NCBI GenBank assembly: GCA_038502055.1
Contig: JAXRKN010000038.1
Location: 2,604,001-2,668,000 of the forward strand
Reading direction: 5' to 3'
Length of the DNA stretch: 64,000 nucleotides
DNA from: Tanytarsus gracilentus
Lineage: Eukaryota; Arthropoda; Insecta; Diptera; Chironomidae
Both the position numbers and the translations under genes were made by a program. Shown here piece after piece: positions 13,658 to 27,324 of the stretch. A model generated the notes under the pieces. It was not told the origin of the DNA and ran no database searches. It worked only from the letters and a program-made list of their open reading frames with translations. How positions within the stretch are numbered: position 1 is the first letter of the stretch; every line of letters begins with the position of its first letter.

Positions 13658-15797
13658 CTGCGAAAAAAGAAATAATGGAAATGAAGATTAAGAAACATTA
13701 AGAAGAAGAAGAAAAAACCCGCAAGGAGTCACAACAAAAAAGTTTTGTCGGTGTGGGAAAGTTGCGAGAGAGAAATTCAAGAGAAAAATTAGAGACTGAA
13801 ATTGTTATGTCAGTGGTGAGGAAAGTTGTTGAAATCTGACAGGATGATGACAAGGATTGTAGTCGAGCAAGCAAACAAAAAACTTTTACGAAAATCTCTC
13901 GACTCTATCGATGGAAAATCTGTTCCCTGCAACAATGATAAAAATCAACAGGTGTAATAGGAGCGAGAATCTCTGCATGCTAGAGTGGGTGAAGACAGTC
14001 CATTAATTTTACAAACGAGTGTTCCTGTAGTGAGATTGAAGTGATCAATAATGAAAATGAAATCGGATCCATGATGTTTACTCATGTGGATCGCATCCAT
14101 AAGTGAATGTTTTTCTTCATCATGTTTGCACAAACTGTTAGCATTGTGTGTAGACAAACCAAGTAAAGTGTAATTAATGTCGATAATGCCAATAAATCAG
14201 AAAAATAAACCATGACAACGGAATCGAGTTCGAGTCGAGTAGGTTGTGACTCCTTGAGAGAAAATAATCGATATTTTCCTATGACAGATTACCATTTTAA
14301 CTATGCCGCCGGTTTTCGCCTAAATTTTTATCACAAGCACCGAGATTTAAATATTTTTTCCGGCAAATAAAGGTAAATTTAAAAAAATTCAAAGCCCACT
14401 TTAACCAGATGTTAAAATAAATATTCACAGTGAATAAACAAAAAGTTTGTTGAGTTGCCAAAGTGACGTAAATGTCGCGTCGAATTTATTTATTGACTCT
14501 GCATACCATTCAGGTTTTTTTTTGTTTTTCATTTATTTCCATGAAAAAAGAGGATTTAAAAATGCATTTCATACTTTTTTCCTGGAATCACAGAGCTAAA
14601 ATTTCAAAATATGTAATTTTATTGCTCACTAAGCCAAACAAGCACACTCGAATGGAACCCATGTTCGTTTAAATTTTAACATCTCAGTTGAGAAATGAAT
14701 TTTATTCATTTTAATGCTCTTTGAAAATTTTGCCATGTCACAATATTCAGAGAGTCTAATGGATTTTCCCCTTTTGTGCATTAAAACAAGTTTAAATTAA
14801 ATTAGAGAAGATTTGCTATGTGGTTAAGGATCTCATAATCATTTGGATTTTTTGGAGGGCGCAAAGCACGCAAATTAATTTAATTTTCATTTATTATGTG
14901 TAAATTTTATTTAGAATTAGTGTAGATGAAATTTCAATAAATTCGAGTGTCCAACCCCTTCAGCAATATTTTTATGAAAATATGAAAATTCATTGTAGAT
15001 ATGTGGAAACTTTTTGAGGCGCACATTTCTCGCTTTTTTAGAAAATAGTGTGAATTACGTGCTCAGAATGAGAATCAGTCACTTTTCTGCGCACACACAC
15101 ACATAATTTTCATATTGCAGATATATTTGCGAGTCGTTCTCGTCCTTCAACAAAAAGGTTTTAATGTGCATCAAAACATACCGGGAAAAGAGAATGACTT
15201 CATCAATTTAGCCTTTTTTGACTAACACAAATAAATGAACCCAATGTACAATCAAACATTTAATTTGACTCTGCTTCATGATAAATTCAACAATTAAACC
15301 TGAAATAGTTTTGTGTGACCAACAAAAATAAACAAAACAACGCATTTTGATATTTAATTAATTTACTGAATTGATTTTACAAAATATTTCAGGCCTAAAC
15401 TTTAAATTTTCATCATATTCACATCCGACTTCATCCATCATAAATCATACGAGAGGGTGAAACAGATGCTGTTTTGAGCTCGCAGTTAATCGCCCACGCC
15501 AGCTGCTTCCTTACTGTATATGCCCATAACATTTCTAAAATATCACTATGAAAAATGACTCAACGTCGTCTACGAGGGCGGAAAAATTTATTAACATCTC
15601 ACATGATGACGATATCAGAACATTGGTTGGGGATTTCAGGCAGTAAAAAAAATCTTTTTGTTATTTTGAAGTCAAAACTTTCTTAGGTAGAAATTTTGAG
15701 TTTCGACACTCAAACACGATCGAACTTGATACTTTTATTTATTTAATTATTGCTTCACCAGTTATAAAAGTTTCATCAACAGATCAACATCTAAAAA
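13658..15797. other. Divergent intergenic region between DRC4 and the kinesin
   Basis: About 2.1 kb that must hold the missing first exon and promoter of DRC4 (minus) and the promoter of the kinesin gene (plus). Simple repeats include CTT runs near 13470-13485 in the neighbouring intron, AAG runs near 13697-13712, and (CA)6 at 15092-15103. A TATAAAAG lies at about 15764, only some 30 bases before the kinesin ATG, so it would give a nearly leaderless mRNA if it were a TATA box. Confidence 0.4.
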
Positions 15798-18188
15798 ATG
15801 TCAGCCATCAAAGTTGGACTCAGATTTCGCCCTATTTTAAAAAAGGAAAATCATAGTAATCAGCAGTGGAGTGTTAATGGATCAACCATTCGATCGAAGA
15901 ATCAAAAATATCATTTTTCATTTGGTGAGATTAAAAATTATTTTTAATTAAATTTTCGCGTCATTAATTTTATTTTATTTTATAGTGAATGTTTTTGACG
16001 AAGAATCCACAAACTATGAAGTTTATGATAAACTCGCAAGACCAATTGTCAATAAATTTCTTCAAGGCTACAATGGAACGGTTCTTACTTTCGGTCAAAC
16101 GTCGAGTGGTAAGACACACACGCTGGTGGGAAATCAATGCACGACTGGTTTAATCGAAATGGCAATCGATGACATCATTCAACATGCACCGAAACACTCA
16201 ACGCTTCACGTTGGCTACATCGAAGTTTATAACGAGAAAATTTTCGATCTCCTCGATGAGAAAAAGCGTGAAATAAAAATGTTCGAGCGAAAAGGCGAAA
16301 CAATGACGACTCAAAAGCAATTTGAGGTTAAATCGAAGAAGGAGATCATAAATTACTTTGATACCGGCAATCGATGCAAACGAATGGGTGAATCTATCAT
16401 CAATGACAATTCCAGTCGATCACACACAATTTTTCGCATCACCTTAGAGACGATGGGCGATGATGGCCTTATGAAGTCATCGAACCTCTTCCTTGTCGAT
16501 TTGGCTGGCAGTGAAAAACCTGATATGACAAAAAATTCGTTTAACGAAGGACTTTTCATCAACAAGAGTCTTTTGGCACTCGGAAAAATCGTCAGACAGT
16601 TATCGGAGAAAAATGTCAATGTGAAAAAATTAAGATATCGCGACAGTATTTTAACTCGACTTTTGTCATCTGCTTTGGGTGGAAATTCATTTACTTCAAT
16701 TATCTGCACGTTATCGCCGACATCTCTCGATGAAACTTTTTACACAATTTGGTAAGTCTTAAATAACTTTTAAAAGACGTTAAAAATTTACTAGTAAAAT
16801 ATTTCTTTAGTTTTGCAGAAAATGCCGAAAAAGCGAAATGCAAGCCGACACTCAACTCATCGTCCACCAACTCAAAAGAAGTTAAATTCTTGAAGGATGA
16901 ATTGAAACGATTGCAAAATGAGCTCGACTTGACGAAAGCAGCGACATTTTTCAATGAGACATGCTTAAACTGCTCTTCTTCAATTCACGCAAGCACTCAG
17001 GTTAAAAATACGCCAGCCAATCTTGAGAATACTCGAAAGAGATATCGTTGTGATGACAATGATGAAAGTTTTTTGCATGCTCAGAAGATTTTCGTAAAAA
17101 CTGTTGAGCTTTCAGATGCTGAACGAAATGAAATTGAGTCATTGAAAGAGAAATTGAAATTTTGCGAGATTGAAAATGAAAAATTAAATGGCGAGCTGAG
17201 TGAAATCATTGAGAAGGTTAAGTGTGAAGAGAAGAAGAATGTAAAGTTGAGTCAGAAAAATATTTTCTTCAAAGGAGCGCTGCATGAAAAAAATACTCAA
17301 ATTAAATCCTTGAAGGAAAAATTGGCATTAAATGAGACGAAATGTGACGATAATCATGAACTAATTGTGATGCATAAAAATCTCATAATTTATGCACTCG
17401 AAAATGAAGTGAAAAAATATTTCGACCAAAATCAAGAAATGACGAAAAATTTTGATAAGAAAATTGAATCAATTTATGACGATTTTAATTCAAAAATTTG
17501 TGAAAAAGATGAACAAATTTCTCAGCTCAATCAGGAGATTGAAAATCAAAATAATTTAGAGCAAAAATTGAATGTCAATTTGAAAAATTCAATCGAACTT
17601 CTCAAATCGCAACTTCAAGAATCAGAAATCCTAATTAAGGAAATGAATGAAGAAAATTCGAAGCTCAAAAATATCAACGAATCTATTAAATCTGGCTTTA
17701 AGGCATCGCACAAGAACATGCGGGATCAATTTAATGAACTAGTGAGATTAAAACAGGAACAATCTGCCAAGTTCCGCAAGCAGCTTCAAGAATACAGGAC
17801 TGAAGAATTAAAAAATCACATCAAGCTTCAAGAATTCCATTCTATAAAATACAAAGAGATAAAAGCTAAAAACGAAGAACTCAACACGAAAATTCTCAAA
17901 TTACAATTGGACGTGAATACCAAAGATGAAGAATTGACGCAGCTTAAAAATCGATATGAAAATGTTGAGAAAACTCGAGAAGACATCAAGAAGCATGGAA
18001 TGGAAAAGATTAAATTTATTAAGCAGCAATTTCAAATGAAATTGCTTGACAAGACAAATCAGTTCCAAAAACTGATGAGGGCTAAAGATTGCGAGATTAA
18101 AAATATTTTCAATCATCAGTCAACTACCGATAGTGTCGTTGGCGAAATTTTCAATAGCACTATGAAGCATGAGATGGCAGCGCATTAA
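15798..18188 (+). CDS. Kinesin-7 (CENP-E type) motor with short coiled-coil tail
   Basis: Exons 15798-15924, 15986-16751 and 16811-18188 join in phase to give 756 residues. The N-terminal motor domain (residues 1 to about 300) shows the P-loop GQTSSGKT at about 79-86, VGYIEVYNEKIFDLL, switch I NSSRSH at about 184-189, switch II DLAGSE at about 214-219, and NKSLLALG. It ends in FAENAEKAKCKP, the usual neck-linker region. The rest is almost unbroken coiled coil. The motor is closest in wording to the CENP-E group (fly cmet/cana), which moves chromosomes on spindle microtubules. Those proteins are about 1,900-2,700 residues, so this tail is far shorter. Whether it is a true CENP-E orthologue or a diverged testis- or germline-type copy cannot be told here. 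Poly(A) signal AATAAA at 18284-18289. Confidence 0.88.
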
Positions 18189-19729
18189 TGCAAAAAGTTT
18201 TAGAAAACTGTAAATATTTAAATATTTGTTTTGTAAAAAAATTGAGCCTTCATTAAATTCCACAAAACACCCACAAACAGTAAAATAAAGATAGAAAATT
18301 AAAAACAGTGGCAGCAGTGCCAAAAAAATATGTAAATATGCATTTTCATGAGTTTAAAATTTAATTGTTTCCTCAAGTTTTCGTGGTATTTGAAAATGAC
18401 AGATGTTCCTCTCTTCAGGCTGGCGGTAAAACTTTGTCATTTTCTCGTGAGTTTTTCATGTCGTCCTTGGGTGAGCATTCAATTATTTCTTGCTTCACAT
18501 TCAACTAAAATTAGGCTTTTTATGTAAAATTTCGAAACTCTAAAACTCAATTGCCGCCCACGTGACATGTTTCCTTCAGCATTTATAAATTTCAACTCTT
18601 ATAGTAGAAGGAAGCGACGATGTCAGTGAAATTTAATTTAATGAAATGCATTAATTAACGCTGTAAATTGAATGAGAGTTAAATTTTCTATTAAAATATG
18701 AATTCTTCTTATAGTGAAGGTCGAGAGGGAAGAAATTTAATTTTTCTAATATCGAAACAGGAAGTGTTTACTCAACGCATATAAAAAGTAAATATCAACA
18801 CCTGTGTCAGCACTAAAGTGCTCCAAAAGAGAAAAAGAGGAGCTTAGAAAAAATATTTTCGACATCTTTAAGGAACCCCATGTCGAGCCGGAAAATTTAC
18901 GTTAAACGCCTCCTCATGTTTTCTTGTAAGACTTACATATGAAACTGAGGGTGGAGAACGAGAAGATTTTTATGTGAGAAATATGTTAATTGGCATTCCT
19001 CGGTACGTGAAGCCTCTGTGTAAATAAAACAGCTGACACAGTCGAAAATAATGGAAGGATGCGTCAAAAATATTGATTGGAATGTTAGTCCGTCAGTCAC
19101 AAACGACGTCGCGTGAGTACGTGAATAAAATTTTAAGTCTATGAAGTTCTCGATGCATGAGATAGATTTTGAGATGGATGTGATTGCATAGAAAAATCTG
19201 TTCGATAAAAACTTTTTTTTTCTTGTGGCACTTTTATGTACTTTTCCTTCTGAGGTCACATATTCATTAATCTATTAGCCAAATCGTAAAAGTATTTGCT
19301 ACTCTGTCACAGCATTATATAGCCATAAAAACGGTCATAAAGTGACACGTTCTTCTGGTTCTTTATAGTCATATTGAAAGCACCACATTGACTCTCCTCA
19401 TATGAGAGACATTGAACCAAAAATGTGTGAAGAAAATGAGTTTATTGATATGAAAAAGTTTATGGTCAGTGGACAAACGAGAGCTCTTAGTTTTATTTTC
19501 ATTGACACATTTTAAGTGGAAAATTTATTTCGGATGCAGTTCTTAAGATTGTTTAATATGTCCTTCTAACTTTTTTGTGTTTTTCTGACCGTAAACCGTT
19601 AAAACACACAAAAAATTAATTTTTTCAAGACAAAATATTTCAAACATATTTTTAATCTTATCAGTCTTTAATCAGTTCGAACAGAATTGAAAACAACAAA
19701 ATATTTTATTTTGAGTAAAAATAATCATC
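18189..19729. other. Intergenic stretch between kinesin and hydrolase
   Basis: About 1.5 kb. It carries the kinesin 3' UTR at its left end and presumably the promoter of the hydrolase at its right end. The 108-codon open frame at 18933-19259 (minus) has no recognisable features and is not called. Confidence 0.5.
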
Positions 19730-20745
19730 ATGGAAAAACTCGAAGCTGAATTTATAAAAATCGAACAAAACTTTGAGGTAAAAATAGAAATTTTATGACT
19801 TTTTTCAATTTTAACTAATTGCAGGTCAGCGAAATAAAAATTAATCTCTCGAGTGGAGGATTTATTGTTGGCAAATTTTGGGGTGAAAAATCATTGCAAC
19901 CGATTTTATGTCTTCACGGATGGCAAGATAACGCTGGAACTTTCGACACGCTAATTCCACTTTTACCTCGAAACTTTTCTTATCTTGCAATTGACTTACC
20001 GGGACATGGTAAAAGTTCTCATTTACCTCATGGAGCTGTTTACAGCTTTATGAGCTATCTTGATATTATTCATGATATAAAGAAAGAATACAATTGGAGG
20101 AAGATAAACTTGATTGGACATAGTGTAAGTTCAAGACTAGCTTTTGTATATGCCGCGTTATTTCCAGAATGTGTTGACATGGTAGTTGGATTAGACAACT
20201 TGAAACCTATTACGCTTGATTATGATAAATATTTATCACTTTCCAAAATGTGGATTAAAAATTATGACACAATGTACTCAAGGTCGAGTGAGCAAATTCC
20301 AGAGTACACAATCAATGAAATGATTGAACGTTCGATTGAAGGCACTCAAGGAAGTTTAAAAGAAAATCACGCTCTCATTTTACTGAGGAGAAATTTAATT
20401 AAATCAAAAAGAATTCCAGGAAAATTTTCTTTCGCACGTGATGGAAGATTAAAAAATTCGCGATTTCCTAATTTCTCTCTTGAGTTTTCACTCCATATGG
20501 CTGAAAGAATTGTAGCGATGAAAGTTCCATACTTTTTTGTCACTGGATCCGATACACTGGAATTTGATTGTGAAGATTCTGTTAGTGAAACTTTAGAAGT
20601 AATGAAGAAAAATCCAAATTTTGAATATCACATTGTGGACACGGACAGTCATCATTTCCATTTAACTCAACCAGAGAAAATTTCAAATATTTTATGTGAA
20701 TTCATTAATAATCATGGTAAAGTTAATAAGTTGAGTCATTTGTAA
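19730..20745 (+). CDS. Probable serine hydrolase, alpha/beta fold (SERHL-like)
   Basis: Two exons, 19730-19777 and 19825-20745, give 322 residues. The protein has the alpha/beta-hydrolase core: oxyanion-hole motif HGW at about 47-49, DLPGHGKS, nucleophile elbow LIGHS with the likely nucleophile Ser at about 116, and a C-terminal TDSHHFHL with the likely catalytic His at about 292-293. LHGWQDNAGTFD and the DLPGHG stretch match the SERHL group of insect probable serine hydrolases, whose substrates are largely unknown. The elbow reads GHSVS rather than the common GxSxG, so the second Gly is replaced by Ser. No signal peptide is seen, so it is probably cytosolic or peroxisomal. The initiator ATG in exon 1 follows an in-frame-free AT-rich leader. 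Poly(A) signal AATAAA at 20761-20766. Confidence 0.85.
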
Positions 20746-23700
20746 ATTTTAATACTTTTAAATAAAAATACTTGTGCTAAATTTTAACTTTAAAATTCGA
20801 GTTGCAAAAATTAAACAAAATGTTTTTCGTTTCACCTCGTGACATACGTTAATTATCATAAATTAAAAATTTCACTCTCAAGCACATCATCGCAAGAAGA
20901 TGGGTTATAACTGTTGTAAAAAAATTGAATTTCAAATTATGCTTCTGAAATTAAATTACAGCAAACGAGGGAAATTTTCACCCCGAAAAACTTTTGTGCT
21001 TGATGCGAAATGAAATTAATTCAATTTATTATAAATACAGCTTGATATATCTCACTTGGTGAACTGACAAATTTTGTGGTGTAATTTAATTTGATCCTAG
21101 AGTGTGATTTGAATGATGTTATCATCATCGCGCTAGAAATTCGTAAATAAATTTTTATTGCCAGCAAACTGACAAATTTCTCTTCAAAAAAAAATAAATT
21201 TGCGGGGATGAAAAAAAAATCGCCGGGGGGCTTTTAATGAATTGTTTGGCTTTATATTTGAAGTGTACTCTCGAGTCATTGCTGTGTATAGCGTGAAACA
21301 GAAAGGCATCATATAATAAAAAGAAGTGAGTGATTCACATATGCCCCAAATCGTACATAAAATGAGAAATTTACTACGTGATGAGAGTTTGAAATCACAG
21401 CAGAGAGCCTGAGCTGCTGATGAAAACGAGATCTCTGTCCTGACAATCACTTATGAAAATTAGAAGTTTTGTAGAGAGTCAAAAAATTGTTCAATTTGTA
21501 AACACATGACGTCAACGGCGGATCGCCATGCTTGTCATCTAAAAGTCTTCATTATCGCAATTTCTTCCGCATCGTAGTTGTTTTATTGTCTTCTAGCATC
21601 CACACTAAGTGACCGTTTTATATGCATGGCGTGTCATGCTATACTGCTTTTTTATGTTCTCTCTTCTTTTGTTTGTTTTTTTTGCTGTCCTTTTTCTGTA
21701 ACAGTCACATTTATTCCTCTAATGCTCACTGTAAAGCGCAGAGTGAGAATATAAATTTCATTCTTGCCGCAATTCATTATGTAATCAAAAATTATGAAGT
21801 GTTAAATTACCGTAATCTCATGACAAAACAACAAAAAGAAATGAATTTTATTTAATAAAAAGAAATCTCACAGCGGAAACTGGAAATTGAATTTTTACCT
21901 CGCTTCAAGTGGGGTAATTGTTTGCGCCCACTGTGTTGATCTCTCTGTGTTATAATAAATGACGGTCCGGAATGTATTAGATCGTTTCAATTATCCTTTT
22001 CTGTTGAAACAAAATGAAAAAGTATTTTTTTGTCCCCAAGCTCCGTTTCTGAGAACGCTCTCGTGGGAAATTTGCATCACTGAGAAAAGTTTTGAATATT
22101 TTTTAAAATTTCGTCTTTAATAATTTTGAAGGCAAAATTATTTATTTTTAACATGTTCAAACTTTAAAGAGAAAGATTTTTACTAAAAATAAGCAAACAC
22201 GTGCCGTAAAAATTATATGTTGAAAGCATACAAGTTGGATCCAAATAAACCAAGCTAACAATTAATGCAATTTCATTTAAACGGCAGAAAATTGATGCTG
22301 AAAATCTAATTAGCAATTCAGAGCACACTGAATAGTTCAAGTTATGATCTGTACGTGATTCTCATATTTCTTGTTGCAAGGCAAAGATTTTTCCGGATAT
22401 CGTAACTGAATACTTGATTCTTAGTTTTACGCATGAAATATCGATGTGACCATCACCAGACATAATTTCATGCGGTTGATGCATTAGACATTAAAAATGG
22501 CTTTTAGTATGAATTTAAATTGCGTTCACTAATCAGAAATTTATTCAGGATTCAACTGATTTGAATATTCAATCTGTTTTTAGCCACATGCACACACACA
22601 CACACACACATATGATGCAGTCGTGATTTTGAACAAGTTGCATTTTTCGACTCTATTAGGCCGAGGTCGATGCGAGCACTGTTTGTGTATAAAATAAACT
22701 AATAACCTCTAAATAAGCACTATCAGACACTCAGCTCAACACTTCAATATGATACTTTCAATTCGCAGCACGTTCTCATTTTGTCTCTCCTTTTTCCTAT
22801 GGCAATAAATGCCAAATTACTGATTTTCATCAATTGACTGGATTAAAGCTGTGCACAGCAGTATCGGATATGATAGCTTTAGTCTCTCCTCCCCTTACGT
22901 CAGTTGCTTAAAATCCCTTCGACACAGTTTGATTGTCAGTTAACGATTTGTAAATGTTCTTTTACATCGTTTCATATTTTTGCGGATTTTCTTCATCGCA
23001 TGGCGTGTTTGCATGTGTGATTTTCCAATGATTTAACCAATTATTGTATTTTTGTATGCGAGATTTATTCTCTTAAATGGTGCAAAATGAAGATAGGGAA
23101 ATTCATATGCTTTTAATAATTCGCTGGAGAGCGTTTAAATTTCAATTTGCATACATCAAGATAATTTAAGCGATCAATATTTTAGGTTTTAATTTTTAGT
23201 CGACACACATGCTGTTTATTACTGTCTGATTTTAATGACTTTCAGTGCACACACAGAAAAAAATCAATTTGCATTAAAAAGAGATATTTTATTGCAGTAA
23301 TTGAGATCATTTCACTTCCGATAATTTCCGTTCTTTTTTTCGCCGAGGGACATTTGAATTGAATTGTTTTAAAAAAGAGAGAAGAAAAATTCAATGAACT
23401 GAAAATTTGCTCGAAGGCGATGTGATGATGGCAAGATTATTGAATCCTCGTCTGTTCCATGAATTTTTGGCTTTTATCCAAGAGGAATTTTCGATGCAAT
23501 GTAAAGGAAGCATGATAATTTTTTTGAATTTCAGAAATGATTGCAAAAAAATCAATTTTTTTTGTCAACTTAAAATTCAACTTTGGCGTTTTTCATAAAA
23601 TATCTTGATTTAACACCTGCAGGAATTCTCTGACAATTAATTAGAAGTTCATTGCCAGACAATTTTCATCTTAAAGAATGTATAACATAGTGGAAAAATT

Positions 23701-25105
23701 CTCACATAAAACTGGGTGAATGAAAACTACCAGGTATTAATGAAAAGCCAGTAAATCAGCCAAATTTATGCATAACACTGCTGGAGTCTCGTCGACTCCT
23801 AGACATAAAAGAAACTCATTTTGATACGAAAAAAATTGTGGCTGTAAATGTCTTGTAATTTTCTAGTGAATCGTAAATTAAACAAATCCGTGCGAGATGC
23901 TTATTTTTTTCTTCAGTACCTTCAATGCATTCTCTCATACATTCGCTTTTATAGGACTTTTTATGTGGTTTAATTTACTGTTGTTTATTTTTTTTCAAGA
24001 GTATATATGGAAGAAGAGTTTGAAGGAGTCGTAAAAAAACTCGTGAGAAAGGAAGCACCGACGCGATACATTAACGTCATGAATTGAAGATCTCTAGAAA
24101 AAGTTTATTATGATAAGAATGAAATATGCATGAACTCATTTGCCATTATATTTTCCTATAAAAAAATAAATTTAAGGACATCCGAAAATCAACAAAAGCA
24201 AGTTCATCCCTTCGTGTTTATCATACATCTTTAATCTCTCTTATCTGTTAGTGGCAATACATAAAATATGGAGAGTAAAATCATGACCTCAAACCGTTAT
24301 GAGGCATAATTTTCCTTAAACAAAAAAGAAACATCTTGAAAGACCATAATTTAAGTGTCTTTTCACACACAAAAGCGACAGAGACAGACAGGGAGAGCAT
24401 CGTCCATTAAATTTTCATAATCATAAAACGATAAACATCATCAAAAATTATTGTGTTTGCTCTCTTTCCACAAACAATTTTTTTTTTGCGGTCGGTATCA
24501 TCTGGTCCCACTATTTATTTTCGTACATTTCATGATGTTGCAGAGAGAGAAAAAAAGAGACTTGATGTTCTTGATTGTTTAAAAGGAAGATGGGGGGATG
24601 GAAGTCTACATGTGCTTAAGTTCCTCAAGAAAATTTAATAATGGCAATGTCGAGAAAGTTTAATCAGATTTTAAGAGTTTGTCATTTTTTTACCCAAACA
24701 AAATGTTTTGTTTTTGGTTGCGGGCTATTCTGCATGGAAAGCTTAATCAACGAAAAAAAATTTATATGCAATGACTTTTTTTTCGGATGATGACAGGAGG
24801 TAGATGAATTTTTTCATACAGTCCGGAAGCAAACTCAATCAACTTCAGAAAGTTTGAGTTTTTAAAAAATAAAATTTATTCGACACGGAATTTCCGACCG
24901 TATCCTGAAAAAGTGCATGTGTGAGCACGAAAATTTACTTAATGCAAAAAAAGAGTGCTGTAAAAGTTAATAAAAATTCATTTTTTATGGACTTCAACAA
25001 AATAGTTATTTACATTTTATTGCCCTTAATGGTAATTGACACCGATAAATGCACATCACTTAACCTTTAATATATTTAATGTCAGTGTCAGCACTTCATT
25101 CATAA
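20746..25105. other. 4.3 kb gene desert
   Basis: No coding pattern on either strand. Several short open frames (21184-21450 minus, 21622-21855 plus, 23407-23598 plus) are of the size expected by chance. It contains a (CA)10 microsatellite and possibly regulatory DNA. A poly(A) signal for the minus-strand zinc finger gene lies near 25016-25021. Confidence 0.5.
22591..22610. repeat. (CA)10 microsatellite
   Basis: Ten perfect CA units, preceded by catg and followed by tatg, in the gene-free stretch. Confidence 0.95.
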
Positions 25106-27107
25106 TTAATTAAGAAATCCGAGCAGTGCATTATCGCCTTCATGTTCAATTTTGGCGTCATTAATAATTATGTCGCTGATGTTTGTGAGATTTGTGAGCT
25201 CGTTTGTTTGTCTAATGAGTAAATTGACTTCATTTAGATGGCAATCTAAGGAGGGAACATCGTCGAGTGCCTTTATAACCTCATGACCGTTGGCTTCTAT
25301 AAGTTCATGATGATTTTCCTCTTCTATCGTTCCTGAATTATTCATTGAAGAATTTTCTTCTTCCACTTCTTGCTGCTCCTCTTCTATTGGGTTATTATCA
25401 AATTTAAAATCTATGTCGAAAACATTCATGTTAATTTTGTACACTCCAGAGTTTATTCGAAGAACATTTGCCGAGTTTTTATCAATCCAACTCTCATGAG
25501 GTTGCACGTTTGGATGTTCCATGTTTGTTATTAACTTGGGAGTAAATTTCTCACACTGCTGCACGAAGCTTGATAACTCCGAGAAAAATAAATTCGCTTT
25601 GTCTTGATTATTTTTCTTTTGTCGAACGAGTTTCATGAGATGTGAGAAAAGACTGCTCTCATTATTCGTTGATTTATGATCAGGATGAAGTTTTAAGTGG
25701 TGGTTCATCTTGTTACGTCCAAGATAGACTTTCTTGCATGTCGTACATCGAAATTCTGACGAGATTTTTCTTTGTTTCCTTGGCGGTTCGATTGCTGGCA
25801 ACAGTTCGGCTTTTTGTGGTGGTGCCTGTACTTGTATTTGATGATTTTCATGACTTCCCATTATTTCCTGATCAACTTGCAATATTTTGGCAACATCTTT
25901 ACTGATCTTAATTACTCGGCCATATTTTGTACGATGGCTTATCATGTCCTCCTCGCCAACGTTAATTTTCTCTTGTTGAGTTTGTTGAAAAAGCTTTTTA
26001 GAATCATTTCTCGGTCTGCCAACTTTTCTCTTGACTGGAACTTCCTGGAGGTCGCTAATATTATACGAGCTTCCACCAACCAATCCAACCGCCGTTGGAC
26101 TCAGAATGTTGTAGTTTATTAGCTTCGATGTAGAATGATTAAAATAAACGACATTTTCAAGTTTATTTTGTGTCGATGTTTTTAGTGAAATATTTCCATT
26201 CGGAGGCGTGGTTTGGGTAATTTTTTTTAAAATTTTTAAGTGTCTGTCATTCACGTTTTGTAATCTGTAACGATTTTTAATAAATTCAAATTATTAAAAC
26301 GGGTTTCGAAGCCTTTCATCAAGAATGAAGCGACATCTGGTAAAACTTTGTACTAAAAACGTGACAGGTTCGACTCCGCTAAATTCTTTTCCGCCATTTT
26401 ATAACTTAGAGCGTCATATTTTAAAAAAAGAATTTTCAGTGAAAAGTATTTTTTCTATAATTTAAAACTTTGTATAAATATTCATAACTTAGCAAAGCAT
26501 TGAAAAAGTAAAAAATAATCTAAAAATAAATTTGAAAACATTCGCGATTAAAATTTTTTTCTAACGCTATAAGAGAAGAAAATCTAAAACTCGTTTTCTT
26601 GGGTTCGAGACCGTTCGAGTTCTATTTTTAGAGTCACATTTAGTTGATTGAGGAAAGATTATTTTTGATTGTCCATTCGACGCGACGCAGTTAGCGAGAT
26701 AGTTCAGATTGAATTAACTTTAAATCGAGTTCAAAGAAATCGTTGATATAGGTGAGTGTATACGTAAACTTTTAAAAGCTTTAAATTTGTTAAATTAAAA
26801 AGAACTTTCATAACTGTCACACAAGTATAGATTATGTAAAATAAATTTTATGTACTCACAATTGAATGGATTTAAAATAATCCGCGAGATTTAGTTCCTT
26901 TGGAGACGATGTTCGTGGCTGAGTTTGTTTAATTTTAGGTTGAATAAATTGGTAAATTGAGCTTTCAATTTCATAAACTTCTTGTCCATCGGTAGTCAAC
27001 AAGCTTAAATTGTCATTCAATAGTGTCGTGTCCGAAAAATCTGACAGCGGTTGCACTAAATTATTTTTATCGTGCAGAAGGAAATTATTTGAAGGATTTA
27101 AATTCAT
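25106..27107 (-). CDS. Single C2H2 zinc finger protein, possibly ZNF839-like
   Basis: Two minus-strand exons, 26860-27107 and 25106-26264, join in phase (donor GTGAGT, acceptor TTACAG) and give 468 residues. One C2H2 finger is visible: FRCTTCKKVYLGRNKMNHH followed by LKLHPDH, so C-x2-C then His pairs. Before it there is a short AT-hook-like KVGRPRN and a HRTKYGRVIKI segment. The C-terminal third is acidic (runs of Glu) and ends GFLN. The single finger ending in HPDH and the basic stretch recall ZNF839, but that is a weak resemblance. Probably nuclear. The gene is head-to-head with GGNBP2 (ATGs 217 bases apart). Its 595-base intron is much longer than its neighbours' introns and holds two promoter-B-box-like motifs (see findings). 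Confidence 0.75.
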
Positions 27108-27324
27108 TTTATTGAAAAATTTTATGACTCAAAACTTTGTTTACGGTTAATGTGCCGTCACACGATAAAATAAGCGAAAATATTTCCATCTCATCAACCC
27201 TTCGAAAAGCTTTCGAGTGGTGTAGAAGTGCGTGTCAATCTTTTCTTTTTTTAATAAGAGAGAAATTGTTAAACTATAAATTCTTTATTCTTCTGATTTA
27301 GAGCCATAATAAGGACATATTTCG
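27108..27324. promoter_or_regulatory. Shared bidirectional promoter region of zinc finger gene and GGNBP2
   Basis: The two initiator ATGs point away from each other with 217 bases between them, so both promoters and 5' UTRs must fit here unless a 5' UTR exon lies further out. A pyrimidine tract followed by gatttag at about 27291-27301 could be a 3' splice site of a GGNBP2 5' UTR intron. No TATA box was identified. Confidence 0.5.

Noticed and set aside
15764..15771. TATAAAAG as the kinesin TATA box
   Set aside because: A start site at the usual distance would fall within a few bases of the ATG; kept only as a note.
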